Source of the DNA: a bacterium
GTDB taxonomy: Bacteria > Cyanobacteriota > Vampirovibrionia > Gastranaerophilales > Gastranaerophilaceae
Reading direction: 5' to 3'
NCBI GenBank assembly: GCA_017995595.1
Contig: JAGOIO010000107.1
Coordinates: 1 to 5,303, forward strand
Length of the DNA: 5,303 nucleotides
The notes under the pieces: model-generated
Databases searched by the model: none
Seen by the model: the letters and a program-made list of their open reading frames with translations, nothing else
What the model was told of the DNA's origin: nothing
Program-made: the position numbers and the translations under genes
Part shown: in pieces, positions 1 to 5,303 of the stretch
How the letters are laid out: each line of letters opens with the position of its first letter
Numbering within the stretch: position 1 is the stretch's first letter

Positions 1-362
1 ATTTTTTCCAAAGATGCATTTAATTCAGCTTCAATAATCGGTTTAGAAAGAAACTCTCTTGCCCCAGCCCTCATAGCCTTTACAACCAAGTCTGCGGAAT
101 AATCATCTGAAGTTACTATAATTTTGCACGTTTTGTGATTAACGGCAATTTTACTTACAATATCTATTGCCAAGTCAGTTTTTTGTGAAATATCAACAAT
201 AACAATAGACGGACGTAATTCTAAAACAGCATTATAACCGTTAACCAAATCTGAATAACTTCCAATAACTTGAGTAATATCAGTTTTTTTCAAAAAAGAA
301 AACAATAATTCCAATGATTGCTGTTCTGTATCTATTATTAATGTAGGTATTTGATTTATCAT
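1..362 (-). CDS. cpaE: CpaE/TadZ-like Tad pilus protein, N-terminal receiver domain (partial, runs off left edge)
   Basis: Only the first 120 codons are in the window. They form a response-regulator receiver fold: strand beta1 TLIIDTEQQ (acidic D11 and E13), the putative phospho-acceptor D57 at the end of SIVIVD, T84 after KIIV, and K107 in EFLSKP. The stretch AMRAGAREFLSKP (96-108) is typical of receivers in CpaE/TadZ proteins, which carry a ParA/MinD-like ATPase domain after the receiver and place the Tad secretion machine in the cell. That ATPase half would lie beyond the left edge and is not seen. The ATG overlaps the secretin stop codon by 4 bases (ATGA), and AGGA sits 7 bases upstream (370-373), so translational coupling is likely. 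The call rests on the receiver plus position directly after cpaB-cpaC; a stand-alone response regulator remains possible. Confidence 0.8.
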   Translation of the reverse strand, partial: MINQIPTLIIDTEQQSLELLFSFLKKTDITQVIGSYSDLVNGYNAVLELRPSIVIVDISQKTDLAIDIVSKIAVNHKTCKIIVTSDDYSADLVVKAMRAGAREFLSKPIIEAELNASLEK

Positions 363-1663
363 AACTCCGTCCTGTCAGCATTTTTCTCTGCTTCTATTAT
401 CTTCGGTGTAATAAAAATTACAAGTTCTGTATCTTTTTTCTCGTGTGTTATATTTGAAAACAAGAAACCAAGTCCAGGAATATCTCCAAGCCAAGGAATT
501 TTTGCTACAGATTTTGAAGAATTATTAGATAGCAAACCTGCGATAACAAGGGTTTCTCCGTCTGCAAGCTCAACTGTAGTGTCCACTTTTCTGGTTTTAA
601 AACCTGGAACTCCTGATGAACTTGTATATGAACTATCTATTTCAGAGACCTCCGGTGATAATTTTAATACAATCCTATCTGATTTTTCAAGTATAGTTGG
701 AGTAAATTTTAAAATTACACCTGTTTCTTTGAAAGTATAAGCGACATTTCCATAAGAGCCTGTTGATGATGGAACAGGAACTTCATTACCGACATTAAAG
801 CTTCCTTCTTTTCCGTCAACTGCCAACAATTTCGGCTCTGCCAGTATTTTAACATAACCTTTTGATTCAGCAGCATCTAACATGTAGGCAACTTTCGCTG
901 ATGAAGAAGAGAACAAATATTGACCACCAGAACCGCCAAATGATGCACTGTTCAATTTATTATACGTATTTGTCAAGCCCATCGTATTTGTAACAAATTC
1001 GCCATAATTTTGACCAACACAGAATTTTGAAGATAAAGTTCTTGTAAAATTCCTTGAAGCTTCTGTGATTTTCACTTCTAACAAAACTTGTTTTGTAGGA
1101 CTTTCTGTTAAATCTACCAATTTCATATTATAAGCTTTAACAATATTTTCAATGTTATTTTTAACAGTAGTTGATGATACATGCCCTGACATAATCAAAC
1201 CGTCATCAGTAAAGGTATATTTAATATTCTCGTTCGGAGCGACTTGCTGAATAGCTTGCATCATCGCATCTGTATCTTGTTGAACAACAAGATTAAAGAA
1301 AACAGGCTTTCCTGAATGTCCCCAAAATACAAGACTTGTACTCCCCGCCTTTTTCCCGTTCAAAAGAAGTTCTTTTGGAGAAAGCAATACAATATCTGCA
1401 ATAGCAGGATTTGTAATTGAAATTCTTGTAACAGGTTCGTCAAATTTTATTAATTGAGATTTTCCGACAGTAGAATACAATTTTTCATTGTTATCCTTGT
1501 AAGGACTAACCGTAACTGCATGTCTTAAAATATCAGTTTTATCAGCACCAACAAATTGAGGAACAGGAGAATCCTTATAGTCAAAATCCGACGCAGATGC
1601 GAATTGCGACGTAATTAATGAAATTATAAATAATATTATTAAAAGTATTATACTTTTTTTCAA
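359..1663 (-). CDS. cpaC: Tad pilus outer-membrane secretin (CpaC/RcpA family)
   Basis: The 434-residue protein should assemble as the multimeric outer-membrane ring through which the Flp/Tad pilus passes. Residues 1-24 look like a Sec signal peptide: KK, a hydrophobic core at about 5-18, and a possible cleavage after ASA (22-24); there is no lipobox cysteine. Residues about 62-127 match the pilus secretin N-terminal domain (VGKSQLIKF, ITNPAIADI, LLNGKKAGSTSLVFW). A BON-like segment follows at about 135-180. The secretin core runs from about 190 to 425, with VKILAEPKLLAVDGKEGSF, VGNEVPVPSS, the GVILKFTP strand, VELADGETLVIAGL, and the closing WLGDIPGLGFLF and ELVIFITPKII. The start is TTG, chosen because AAAGGAG lies 6 bases upstream and the signal peptide begins there. 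It lies 11 bases after cpaB and overlaps cpaE by 4. The length is compact for the family but all domains are present. Confidence 0.93.
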   Translation of the reverse strand: MKKSIILLIILFIISLITSQFASASDFDYKDSPVPQFVGADKTDILRHAVTVSPYKDNNEKLYSTVGKSQLIKFDEPVTRISITNPAIADIVLLSPKELLLNGKKAGSTSLVFWGHSGKPVFFNLVVQQDTDAMMQAIQQVAPNENIKYTFTDDGLIMSGHVSSTTVKNNIENIVKAYNMKLVDLTESPTKQVLLEVKITEASRNFTRTLSSKFCVGQNYGEFVTNTMGLTNTYNKLNSASFGGSGGQYLFSSSSAKVAYMLDAAESKGYVKILAEPKLLAVDGKEGSFNVGNEVPVPSSTGSYGNVAYTFKETGVILKFTPTILEKSDRIVLKLSPEVSEIDSSYTSSSGVPGFKTRKVDTTVELADGETLVIAGLLSNNSSKSVAKIPWLGDIPGLGFLFSNITHEKKDTELVIFITPKIIEAEKNADRTEL

Positions 1664-1669
1664 ACTCAG

Positions 1670-1676
1670 CTCCTTT
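1670..1676 (-). promoter_or_regulatory. Ribosome binding site of the secretin gene (supports TTG start)
   Basis: AAAGGAG on the minus strand lies 6 bases before the TTG at 1663-1661 and overlaps the TAA stop of cpaB (1677-1675). No ATG with comparable support lies nearby. The overlap of stop and ribosome binding site suggests that ribosomes finishing cpaB help start the secretin. Confidence 0.75.
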
Positions 1677-2691
1677 AGTTAAACGTAACCGTTGATTTTT
1701 GATTGGCCTGAATCATCTCAACAGTTGACGGCGAATGAGAAATTCTTGGTCTTGAAGGTTGAGGCAAACCTGATAAACCGCTACCGCCACCTAAATTTTT
1801 AATCGGAACAGAAGACGGCAAATACGGCAAAGATGATGGAATTGAGCCACCACCACTTGATTTATAGCTTTTCTTCTTTGGATAAGAATAATTTTGAGGG
1901 GCTACAGGTGTTGAATATGCCATATCATAATTTTGTGCAGGAGCAGGCTTTGAATGATGAATTGTCTTATCGTTTGGATTTCTTTCTACCAACATCAATT
2001 TACTCTTTGAAGCATTTGATATAAATGCTGAAATATCATTTGTAGCGACTTCAAATGTAATTGAAGTAGCAGTTGTAATATCAGGAGCAGAATTTGCAGG
2101 TTTTGAAGAAGAAGATGATGATGATGAATCTGAAGAAGAACCTTGAGTTGCCGTTGCAGATGAGCTATCAAATGAAACGATTCTTACACCCTCTAACTTC
2201 CAAGGAGAATCAGAAGCTGAGCTATAAACATCAACAACAGTACCGTCAGTCATTTTTTTTGACTTACCCTGAAAATTATCAGCAGGTAAAGTTAAAGCTC
2301 TATAACCGGGACGAAGTGCAATACTATCATTTGAGACCTTTGCTATATGATAAGAGGTAAACGTTTCACCGGCTTTTATATCCGCAAGTAAAACTCTGTT
2401 TACTACAGCAGAACGAGCATCAAATGCATCAGGTTGCTTTGAATCAAAATCTTTAAATTCAATATCGGCATCAGAAACAAGCTCTCCGGCTTTCAAATCC
2501 TTTGTTGCAACCGCATAAGTAAAAGTTTCTGCACCATTTCCGCCATCTCTTAACTGCATTTGTTGAATTAGCTGTTTTTGTTGAGCAAGTTGCTTACTCA
2601 TTCCGTTAAAAGAAGCGTACGAAAGTATCGTTACAAAAAATGCAATTGTAACGGCTATTATCATTTTCTTTTTGTTTATATTCTTTCTCAT
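1675..2691 (-). CDS. cpaB: Tad pilus assembly protein CpaB/RcpC, SAF domain
   Basis: The 338-residue protein belongs to the CpaB/RcpC family, membrane-anchored periplasmic partners of the Tad secretin. A basic N-terminus (RKNINKKK) precedes one transmembrane segment at about 10-27. A Gln-rich, possibly helical stretch follows at 33-47, then an SAF domain at about 57-118 (YAVATKDLKAGELVSDADI, then VLLADIKAGETF). The conserved RcpC region follows from about 124 (IALRPGYRALTLPADN, DGTVVDVYSS, and near 213-236 FEVATNDISAFI and KLMLVERNP). A Ser-rich stretch at 176-202 interrupts this region, and residues 240-338 form a Pro/Ser/Gly/Tyr-rich tail without a recognised fold, which makes the protein longer than many relatives. 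The ATG is the only start after an in-frame upstream stop that keeps the basic N-terminus, but its ribosome binding site is weak. A strong promoter lies just upstream. Confidence 0.9.
   Translation of the reverse strand: MRKNINKKKMIIAVTIAFFVTILSYASFNGMSKQLAQQKQLIQQMQLRDGGNGAETFTYAVATKDLKAGELVSDADIEFKDFDSKQPDAFDARSAVVNRVLLADIKAGETFTSYHIAKVSNDSIALRPGYRALTLPADNFQGKSKKMTDGTVVDVYSSASDSPWKLEGVRIVSFDSSSATATQGSSSDSSSSSSSSKPANSAPDITTATSITFEVATNDISAFISNASKSKLMLVERNPNDKTIHHSKPAPAQNYDMAYSTPVAPQNYSYPKKKSYKSSGGGSIPSSLPYLPSSVPIKNLGGGSGLSGLPQPSRPRISHSPSTVEMIQANQKSTVTFN
2104..2140 (-). repeat. Trinucleotide-rich tract encoding a serine run in CpaB
   Basis: On the plus strand this reads as runs of GAA and GAT triplets broken by one ATC. 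On the coding strand it is TCT/TCA codons for two serine clusters, SSSD followed by eight serines (about residues 185-196). Gain or loss of triplets by slippage would keep the frame and only change the length of this linker. Confidence 0.7.
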
Positions 2692-2740
2692 CTTCGGTCT
2701 TTTTCAAATTCTTAACTTATAGCACTACTTCCTCAACTAC

Positions 2741-2769
2741 ATTTTACTATATTTAGCGATTAATCTCAA
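2741..2769 (-). promoter_or_regulatory. Sigma70-type promoter of the cpaB-cpaC-cpaE operon
   Basis: On the minus strand TTGAGA (-35, positions 2769-2764) and TAAAAT (-10, positions 2746-2741) each match five of six consensus bases and are separated by exactly 17 bases. Transcription would start near 2735, leaving a leader of about 45 bases before the cpaB ATG at 2691. This is the best promoter match I found in the window, and it faces the Tad genes. An SD-like GAGGAAG (2734-2728) lies at the very start of that leader, too far from the ATG to serve it. Confidence 0.65.
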
Positions 2770-2811
2770 ATTAAATCGTAAAATACTACATGTTTTTAAG
2801 TAAAAGACCGC

Positions 2812-2834
2812 AAACCCCTATCTCATAAGGGTTT
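2812..2834 (-). terminator. Stem-loop, possible terminator of the upstream unit or leader element
   Basis: AAACCC (2812-2817) pairs with GGGTTT (2829-2834). The stem continues through one pair that is G-U in minus-strand RNA (a C/A mismatch in plus-strand RNA), then three A-U pairs around a GAG loop. The helix is therefore better on the minus strand, the strand of the genes. It is followed by GCGGUCUUUU rather than an immediate U-tract, so it is a poor match to a standard intrinsic terminator. It lies after the small ORF and upstream of the cpaB promoter, where a terminator of the upstream unit would be expected. Confidence 0.35.
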
Positions 2835-2869
2835 TATAAATGAGATGAATTTAATATTTGTTACAAAAC

Positions 2870-3013
2870 TTATTTTTTGACAGTTAAAAGGACTTCTGCG
2901 AGCTTTCCACCGCTTTTTTTAAACTTTATAGTTCTAACATCTCTGTCAACACTGGAATCGTATTCAGGTTTTTGATAATTAATCAAATATCGCATAAAAG
3001 CTTCACTATACAT
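2870..3013 (-). CDS. Possible small protein of 47 residues, unknown function
   Basis: An ATG ORF of 47 codons starts MYSEAFMRYLINYQ and ends KKSGGKLAEVLLTVKK, stopping at TAA. I do not recognise a family. It is hydrophilic and basic, without Cys or Trp, with no signal peptide or membrane segment, and its AT-ending codons resemble those of the neighbours. GGTGAAGG lies just upstream (3024-3017), giving a plausible but close ribosome binding site, and an in-frame TGA sits three codons before the ATG, so it is not the tail of a longer ORF in the same frame. It stands alone between neuA and the Tad promoter. It could be a real small protein, a gene remnant, or chance. Confidence 0.4.
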   Translation of the reverse strand: MYSEAFMRYLINYQKPEYDSSVDRDVRTIKFKKSGGKLAEVLLTVKK

Positions 3014-3029
3014 AAACCTTCACCATTTA

Positions 3030-3052
3030 AAAAACTTTGTTTAAAAGTTTTT
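3030..3052. repeat. Perfect AT-rich inverted repeat (9-bp arms, 5-base loop)
   Basis: AAAAACTTT (3030-3038) and AAAGTTTTT (3044-3052) are perfect inverted copies around GTTTA. In minus-strand RNA the 3' arm ends in a run of six U, so it could act as a weak terminator about 80 bases after the neuA-like stop. It has only one G-C pair, so the hairpin would be unstable. It lies 17 bases upstream of the 47-codon ORF, so an operator is an alternative. Confidence 0.35.
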
Positions 3053-3130
3053 CCTTTCACCAAAATATAAACACAACACTTATATTCATGTAAAAACATT
3101 TTGGCATAAGAAATTGCCTGATTTTCAGAA

Positions 3131-3781
3131 CTACTTTAAAAATAATTTTATAATTTCCCAATCAGATGGTTCATCAACTTCATAGAGAGTTTTTTGAGAC
3201 ATTTCCCAAAAAGAAATTTTGCCTGAAATTCTACAATTTGACTCCAGAATTTTTTTTCTTGAGCTTATATAAAACGCACCATTTTCTATAAAATACCCTT
3301 CCCAATCCTGTCGTCTGGGGCGTTTTTCGGGATTATAGTTTTGAGGAGTTCCATTGATATTCCACAAAAACTGATAATTTTTAACCGCCGAAATTAAAGA
3401 ATCAGAATGTTCACCTTCAAGCTTGTTAACTGCACCATCAATATCTTTTGCTGTTGTCAATGGTGAAGTAGCCTGTAGAAATACCACTTTTTCAAATTCG
3501 TAATTTTTACAAAATTCAACCAAAGCAGATTCTGAAGTCGCAGTATCTGTAGCAGTTTCAGGTGAACGAGAAATTACAACAGCTTTTTTAAAGTTCAAAG
3601 CCTCAACCGCTGATTTTATTTCCTCACTATCAGTTGAAACATAAACTTTCTCAACAGATTCAGCTTCTTCACAAGCTTTTAAGGTATAAAAAATAAGTGG
3701 CTTTCCATCAAGCTCCATAATATTCTTATTTTTAATACTTTTACTTCCGCCTCTTGCAGGAATAAAGCCAACAATCTTCAT
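3131..3781 (-). CDS. Acylneuraminate (nonulosonate) cytidylyltransferase, NeuA family
   Basis: Enzymes of this family join CTP to a nine-carbon acidic sugar (sialic, legionaminic or pseudaminic acid), giving the CMP-sugar used to decorate capsule, LPS, flagellin or pilin. The 216 residues show the family features in order: the nucleotide-binding loop IPARGGSKSIKNKNI (7-21), GKPLIFYTL (26-34), VYVSTDSEEI (46-55), RSPE (72-75), FLQATSPL (101-108), RRQD (156-159), ENGAFYI (166-172), and the C-terminal acidic pair in VDEPSDW (D203, D207) likely to bind metal. The length is near that of a single-domain enzyme, so no esterase domain is attached. The start lies 2 bases after the hpt stop, with GGA as a weak ribosome binding site inside hpt. 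Which sugar it uses cannot be read from the sequence, and no neuB, neuC, pse or leg genes are in view. Confidence 0.85.
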   Translation of the reverse strand: MKIVGFIPARGGSKSIKNKNIMELDGKPLIFYTLKACEEAESVEKVYVSTDSEEIKSAVEALNFKKAVVISRSPETATDTATSESALVEFCKNYEFEKVVFLQATSPLTTAKDIDGAVNKLEGEHSDSLISAVKNYQFLWNINGTPQNYNPEKRPRRQDWEGYFIENGAFYISSRKKILESNCRISGKISFWEMSQKTLYEVDEPSDWEIIKLFLK

Positions 3782-3783
3782 AA

Positions 3784-4317
3784 TTAAGTTTCCACATATC
3801 CGATATAAGGAATATTTCTGTAATAACCCTCATAATCAAGTCCGTAGCCAACTACAAACAGATTTTCAATTTCAAATCCGGCAAAATCAGGTTGCATATC
3901 ATTTTCACGTTTTGATTTTTTATCCAAAAGAGAGCAAAATCTTGTTGTTTTTGTATTAAATCTATCATTTATTAAATCAATTAAAAATTTAGCTGTAATA
4001 CCTGTATCAATAATATCTTCTATAATCAAAACATTTTTACCGTTTAAATCGGGAAGATTTATATCAACAGGATTAACTTTACCTGAAGAAGAAAAAGCTG
4101 TTCCATAACTTGAAAGCCTTATAAATTCCATTCTAACAGGCATAGTAAGATATTTTGCAAGGTCAGTCATAAACATAACAGAGCCTTTTAGAACACAAAT
4201 CAGAGAAATTTCTTCATTTTTGTAAGTTTTATTTATTTCCTTTGCAAGCTCTTGAATCCTCGTTTGCAATACTTCTTCTGAAAATAACTTTTTAATTTCT
4301 TTTTCTAATAATTGCAT
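3784..4317 (-). CDS. hpt: Hypoxanthine phosphoribosyltransferase
   Basis: This cytoplasmic purine-salvage enzyme transfers ribose 5-phosphate from PRPP to hypoxanthine (and usually guanine) to make IMP or GMP. Counted from the chosen start (177 residues), it has the LKGS turn (43-46), the SSYGT flexible loop (69-73), the PRPP-binding signature VLIIEDIIDTGIT (96-108), LLDKKSKR with the purine-contacting lysine (about 130-137), and the C-terminal VGYGLDYEGYYRNIPYIG. All are intact and the length is normal. Two starts are possible. ATG at 4338 overlaps tilS by 11 bases and has no good ribosome binding site. ATG at 4317 has AAGGA 7 bases upstream and is preferred; the seven extra residues (MEIKDRK) would be leader only. 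It is 10 bases after tilS and 2 bases before the neuA-like gene, so very likely co-transcribed with both. Confidence 0.95.
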   Translation of the reverse strand: MQLLEKEIKKLFSEEVLQTRIQELAKEINKTYKNEEISLICVLKGSVMFMTDLAKYLTMPVRMEFIRLSSYGTAFSSSGKVNPVDINLPDLNGKNVLIIEDIIDTGITAKFLIDLINDRFNTKTTRFCSLLDKKSKRENDMQPDFAGFEIENLFVVGYGLDYEGYYRNIPYIGYVET

Positions 4318-4324
4318 TTTTCTA

Positions 4325-4329
4325 TCCTT
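4325..4329 (-). promoter_or_regulatory. Ribosome binding site deciding the hpt start
   Basis: AAGGA on the minus strand lies 7 bases before the ATG at 4317-4315 and overlaps the TAA stop of tilS (4330-4328). It favours the shorter hpt over the ATG at 4338, and suggests coupling of hpt translation to the end of tilS. Confidence 0.7.
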
Positions 4330-5303
4330 AATTTCCATGTACCAATTCTACAACATGGGTTGGAATATCCTCGACTTTCAATGTATTACTAAGCCCTACG
4401 CCAACAACCCACAAAACTTCTTTTTCATTACAAAGTAATAATAACTCATCTCTTTCTTCTTTTAAAACCCCTTTTGAGTTGAGATATTTTTTCAATTTCA
4501 TTTTTCCACTCATTCCGAAAGGCGAAATAACATCACCGTTAAACCTATGACGTAAAACGAGATTTTCAAAGTTTTCCAGTTTTATAAAGGCTTTAAACGC
4601 ATCTGCTTTTGGAAAACTTGCAGGAATTTCTTTCCCGAATTCTTTAATAGATAGGATATAATCTGAATTTGGGATTTTGTATTCGCCACACGTTGGAATT
4701 GAGAGTTCCAGATACTGATACGATTGAGTTCTGTTCCCCACCAGCATTATATAATCTGAATTTGCAAAAATCCACAAATCTTTAGCAACAGAATATTTAG
4801 AACCTGCCTTTGAATCAAAATTTTCTTTTATAAAGTCGAGGATATTCAAAACTTTTTTATAGTCATAATCCCAGCCCTCACGAAGACAAACATCATAAAT
4901 AATTTTTTGCATAATTTCTTTTGAAAGCTTTTTAAAATTTGCAGTAATTATTTTTTTATCATCATAAATAACTTTTTTTACAATTTCCAGATATTCTTCA
5001 GCGATTTTACTTTCATCAATAGCTGTTTGAGCAAGTGAAACGATAGATTTTTCATAATTGTAATTAAGTTCTTTGAATTTTGGCATAATATTATGTCTTA
5101 TAAAATTCCTGTTATATTTTGTATTTTCATTAGAGGAATCTTGATTTGCAATTAAGCCCTTTGAAATACAATAAGATTCTGTCTCTTCACGTGAAATTTT
5201 CAATAGTGGTCTGTAAAGTGCAACACCCTCACGCATACTTGCAGGTAGAATTCCTCGCAAACCGTTTATCCCTGTGCCTTTTATAATACGATAGACAAGA
5301 GTT
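4328..5303 (-). CDS. tilS: tRNA(Ile)-lysidine synthase TilS (partial, 5' end outside window)
   Basis: TilS uses ATP to attach lysine to C34 of the CAU-anticodon tRNA-Ile, so that it reads AUA; it is normally essential. The reading frame stays open to the right edge: 14 codons (TLVYRIIKGTGING) precede a TTG that might be mistaken for a start, and these match the end of the family's ATP-PPase domain, so the gene is cut by the window rather than starting at 5260. About 324 residues are visible. They include RGILPASMREGVALYRPLL, then SREETESYCISKGL, DSSNENTKYNRNFIRH (the conserved D-SN-Y-RN-IR pattern), a helical middle domain, and the C-terminal TilS domain with LRHRFNGDVISPFGMSGKMK and KKYLNSKG. 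The SGG-DS ATP-binding loop must lie outside. The stop overlaps the ribosome binding site of hpt. Confidence 0.93.
   Translation of the reverse strand, partial: TLVYRIIKGTGINGLRGILPASMREGVALYRPLLKISREETESYCISKGLIANQDSSNENTKYNRNFIRHNIMPKFKELNYNYEKSIVSLAQTAIDESKIAEEYLEIVKKVIYDDKKIITANFKKLSKEIMQKIIYDVCLREGWDYDYKKVLNILDFIKENFDSKAGSKYSVAKDLWIFANSDYIMLVGNRTQSYQYLELSIPTCGEYKIPNSDYILSIKEFGKEIPASFPKADAFKAFIKLENFENLVLRHRFNGDVISPFGMSGKMKLKKYLNSKGVLKEERDELLLLCNEKEVLWVVGVGLSNTLKVEDIPTHVVELVHGN

Larger units (their letters stand above)
2692..3130. other. Intergenic region between neuA-like gene and cpaB
   Basis: This is the only long stretch without a well-supported gene. Reading on the minus strand from 3130 it holds about 80 bases of AT-rich sequence without a clear signal, an AT-rich 9-bp hairpin (3030-3052), a 47-codon ORF (3013-2870), the overlapping hairpins at 2812-2846, the promoter at 2741-2769 and the cpaB leader. 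No tRNA, known riboswitch core or insertion sequence end was recognised. Confidence 0.7.

Noticed and set aside
351..740. 129-codon plus-strand ORF opposite the secretin gene
   Set aside because: It lies wholly opposite the well-supported secretin and the start of cpaE, its product resembles no family, and it is best seen as a shadow of the real gene.
1833..2360. Two plus-strand ORFs (63 and 88 codons) opposite cpaB
   Set aside because: Both are antisense to conserved or low-complexity parts of cpaB. The Met-rich run in the second comes from the Ser triplet repeats read on the other strand.
2727..2734. GAGGAAGT in the cpaB leader as a ribosome binding site for an upstream leader peptide
   Set aside because: The GTG that follows opens only two codons before a stop, so no meaningful peptide is encoded.
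2971..2987. Inverted repeat TTTGAT/ATCAAA with a 5-base loop
   Set aside because: It is short, all but two pairs are A-T, and it lies inside the small ORF; expected by chance in such AT-rich DNA.
2983..3099. 38-codon minus-strand ORF beginning MFLHEYKCCVYILVKGK, overlapping the 47-codon ORF in another frame
   Set aside because: It has several cysteines, no convincing ribosome binding site, and overlaps the better small-ORF candidate. A frameshifted joint gene with the 47-codon ORF was considered, but nothing recognisable results.
3062..3099. Possible promoter for the small ORF (TTTACA, about 19 bases, TATATT on the minus strand)
   Set aside because: The spacing is long and the -10 match is mediocre; such matches are frequent in AT-rich intergenic DNA.
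5258..5260. TTG as the start of tilS
   Set aside because: The frame is open upstream to the window edge and the upstream residues (TLVYRIIKGTGING) match the TilS ATP-PPase domain, so this is an internal codon.

Overview
The window is AT-rich and almost every gene lies on the minus strand, so it reads from high to low coordinates. It holds two gene sets separated by a gap of about 440 bases. A secretin with a signal peptide shows an organism with an outer membrane. The combination of low GC, a Tad pilus secretin, a CpaE-type receiver and a nonulosonic-acid activating enzyme would suit gut Vampirovibrionia/Gastranaerophilales (Melainabacteria) or another low-GC diderm phylum. That placement is inference; nothing in the window fixes the taxon.

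Right-hand set (5303 down to 3131): tilS (tRNA-Ile lysidine synthase, 5' end outside the window), hpt (hypoxanthine phosphoribosyltransferase) and a neuA-like CMP-nonulosonate cytidylyltransferase. The genes are separated by 10 and 2 bases, so they are very probably one transcript. tilS-hpt is a common bacterial pairing, often followed by ftsH; here a sugar-activation gene takes that place.

Gap (3130 to 2692): an AT-rich 9-bp hairpin, a possible 47-residue small protein, a region of two overlapping and mutually exclusive hairpins, and a strong sigma70-type promoter (TTGAGA, 17 bp, TAAAAT) facing the left-hand set.

Left-hand set (2691 down to 1): cpaB/rcpC, cpaC/rcpA and the start of cpaE/tadZ, three tightly spaced genes of a Tad (Flp-type) pilus secretion system. 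RcpA forms the outer-membrane channel, RcpC is its membrane-anchored periplasmic partner, and CpaE/TadZ is the cytoplasmic receiver/ATPase-like localisation factor. The promoter just before cpaB makes cpaB the likely first gene of this transcript. The pilin, prepilin peptidase and the ATPase/platform genes are not in view; the last group probably lies beyond the left edge.

No transposon, CRISPR array, tRNA or rRNA was seen. The window looks like ordinary chromosomal core and surface-structure genes. The least explained parts are the intergenic hairpins, the small ORF, and the pairing of neuA with tilS-hpt.
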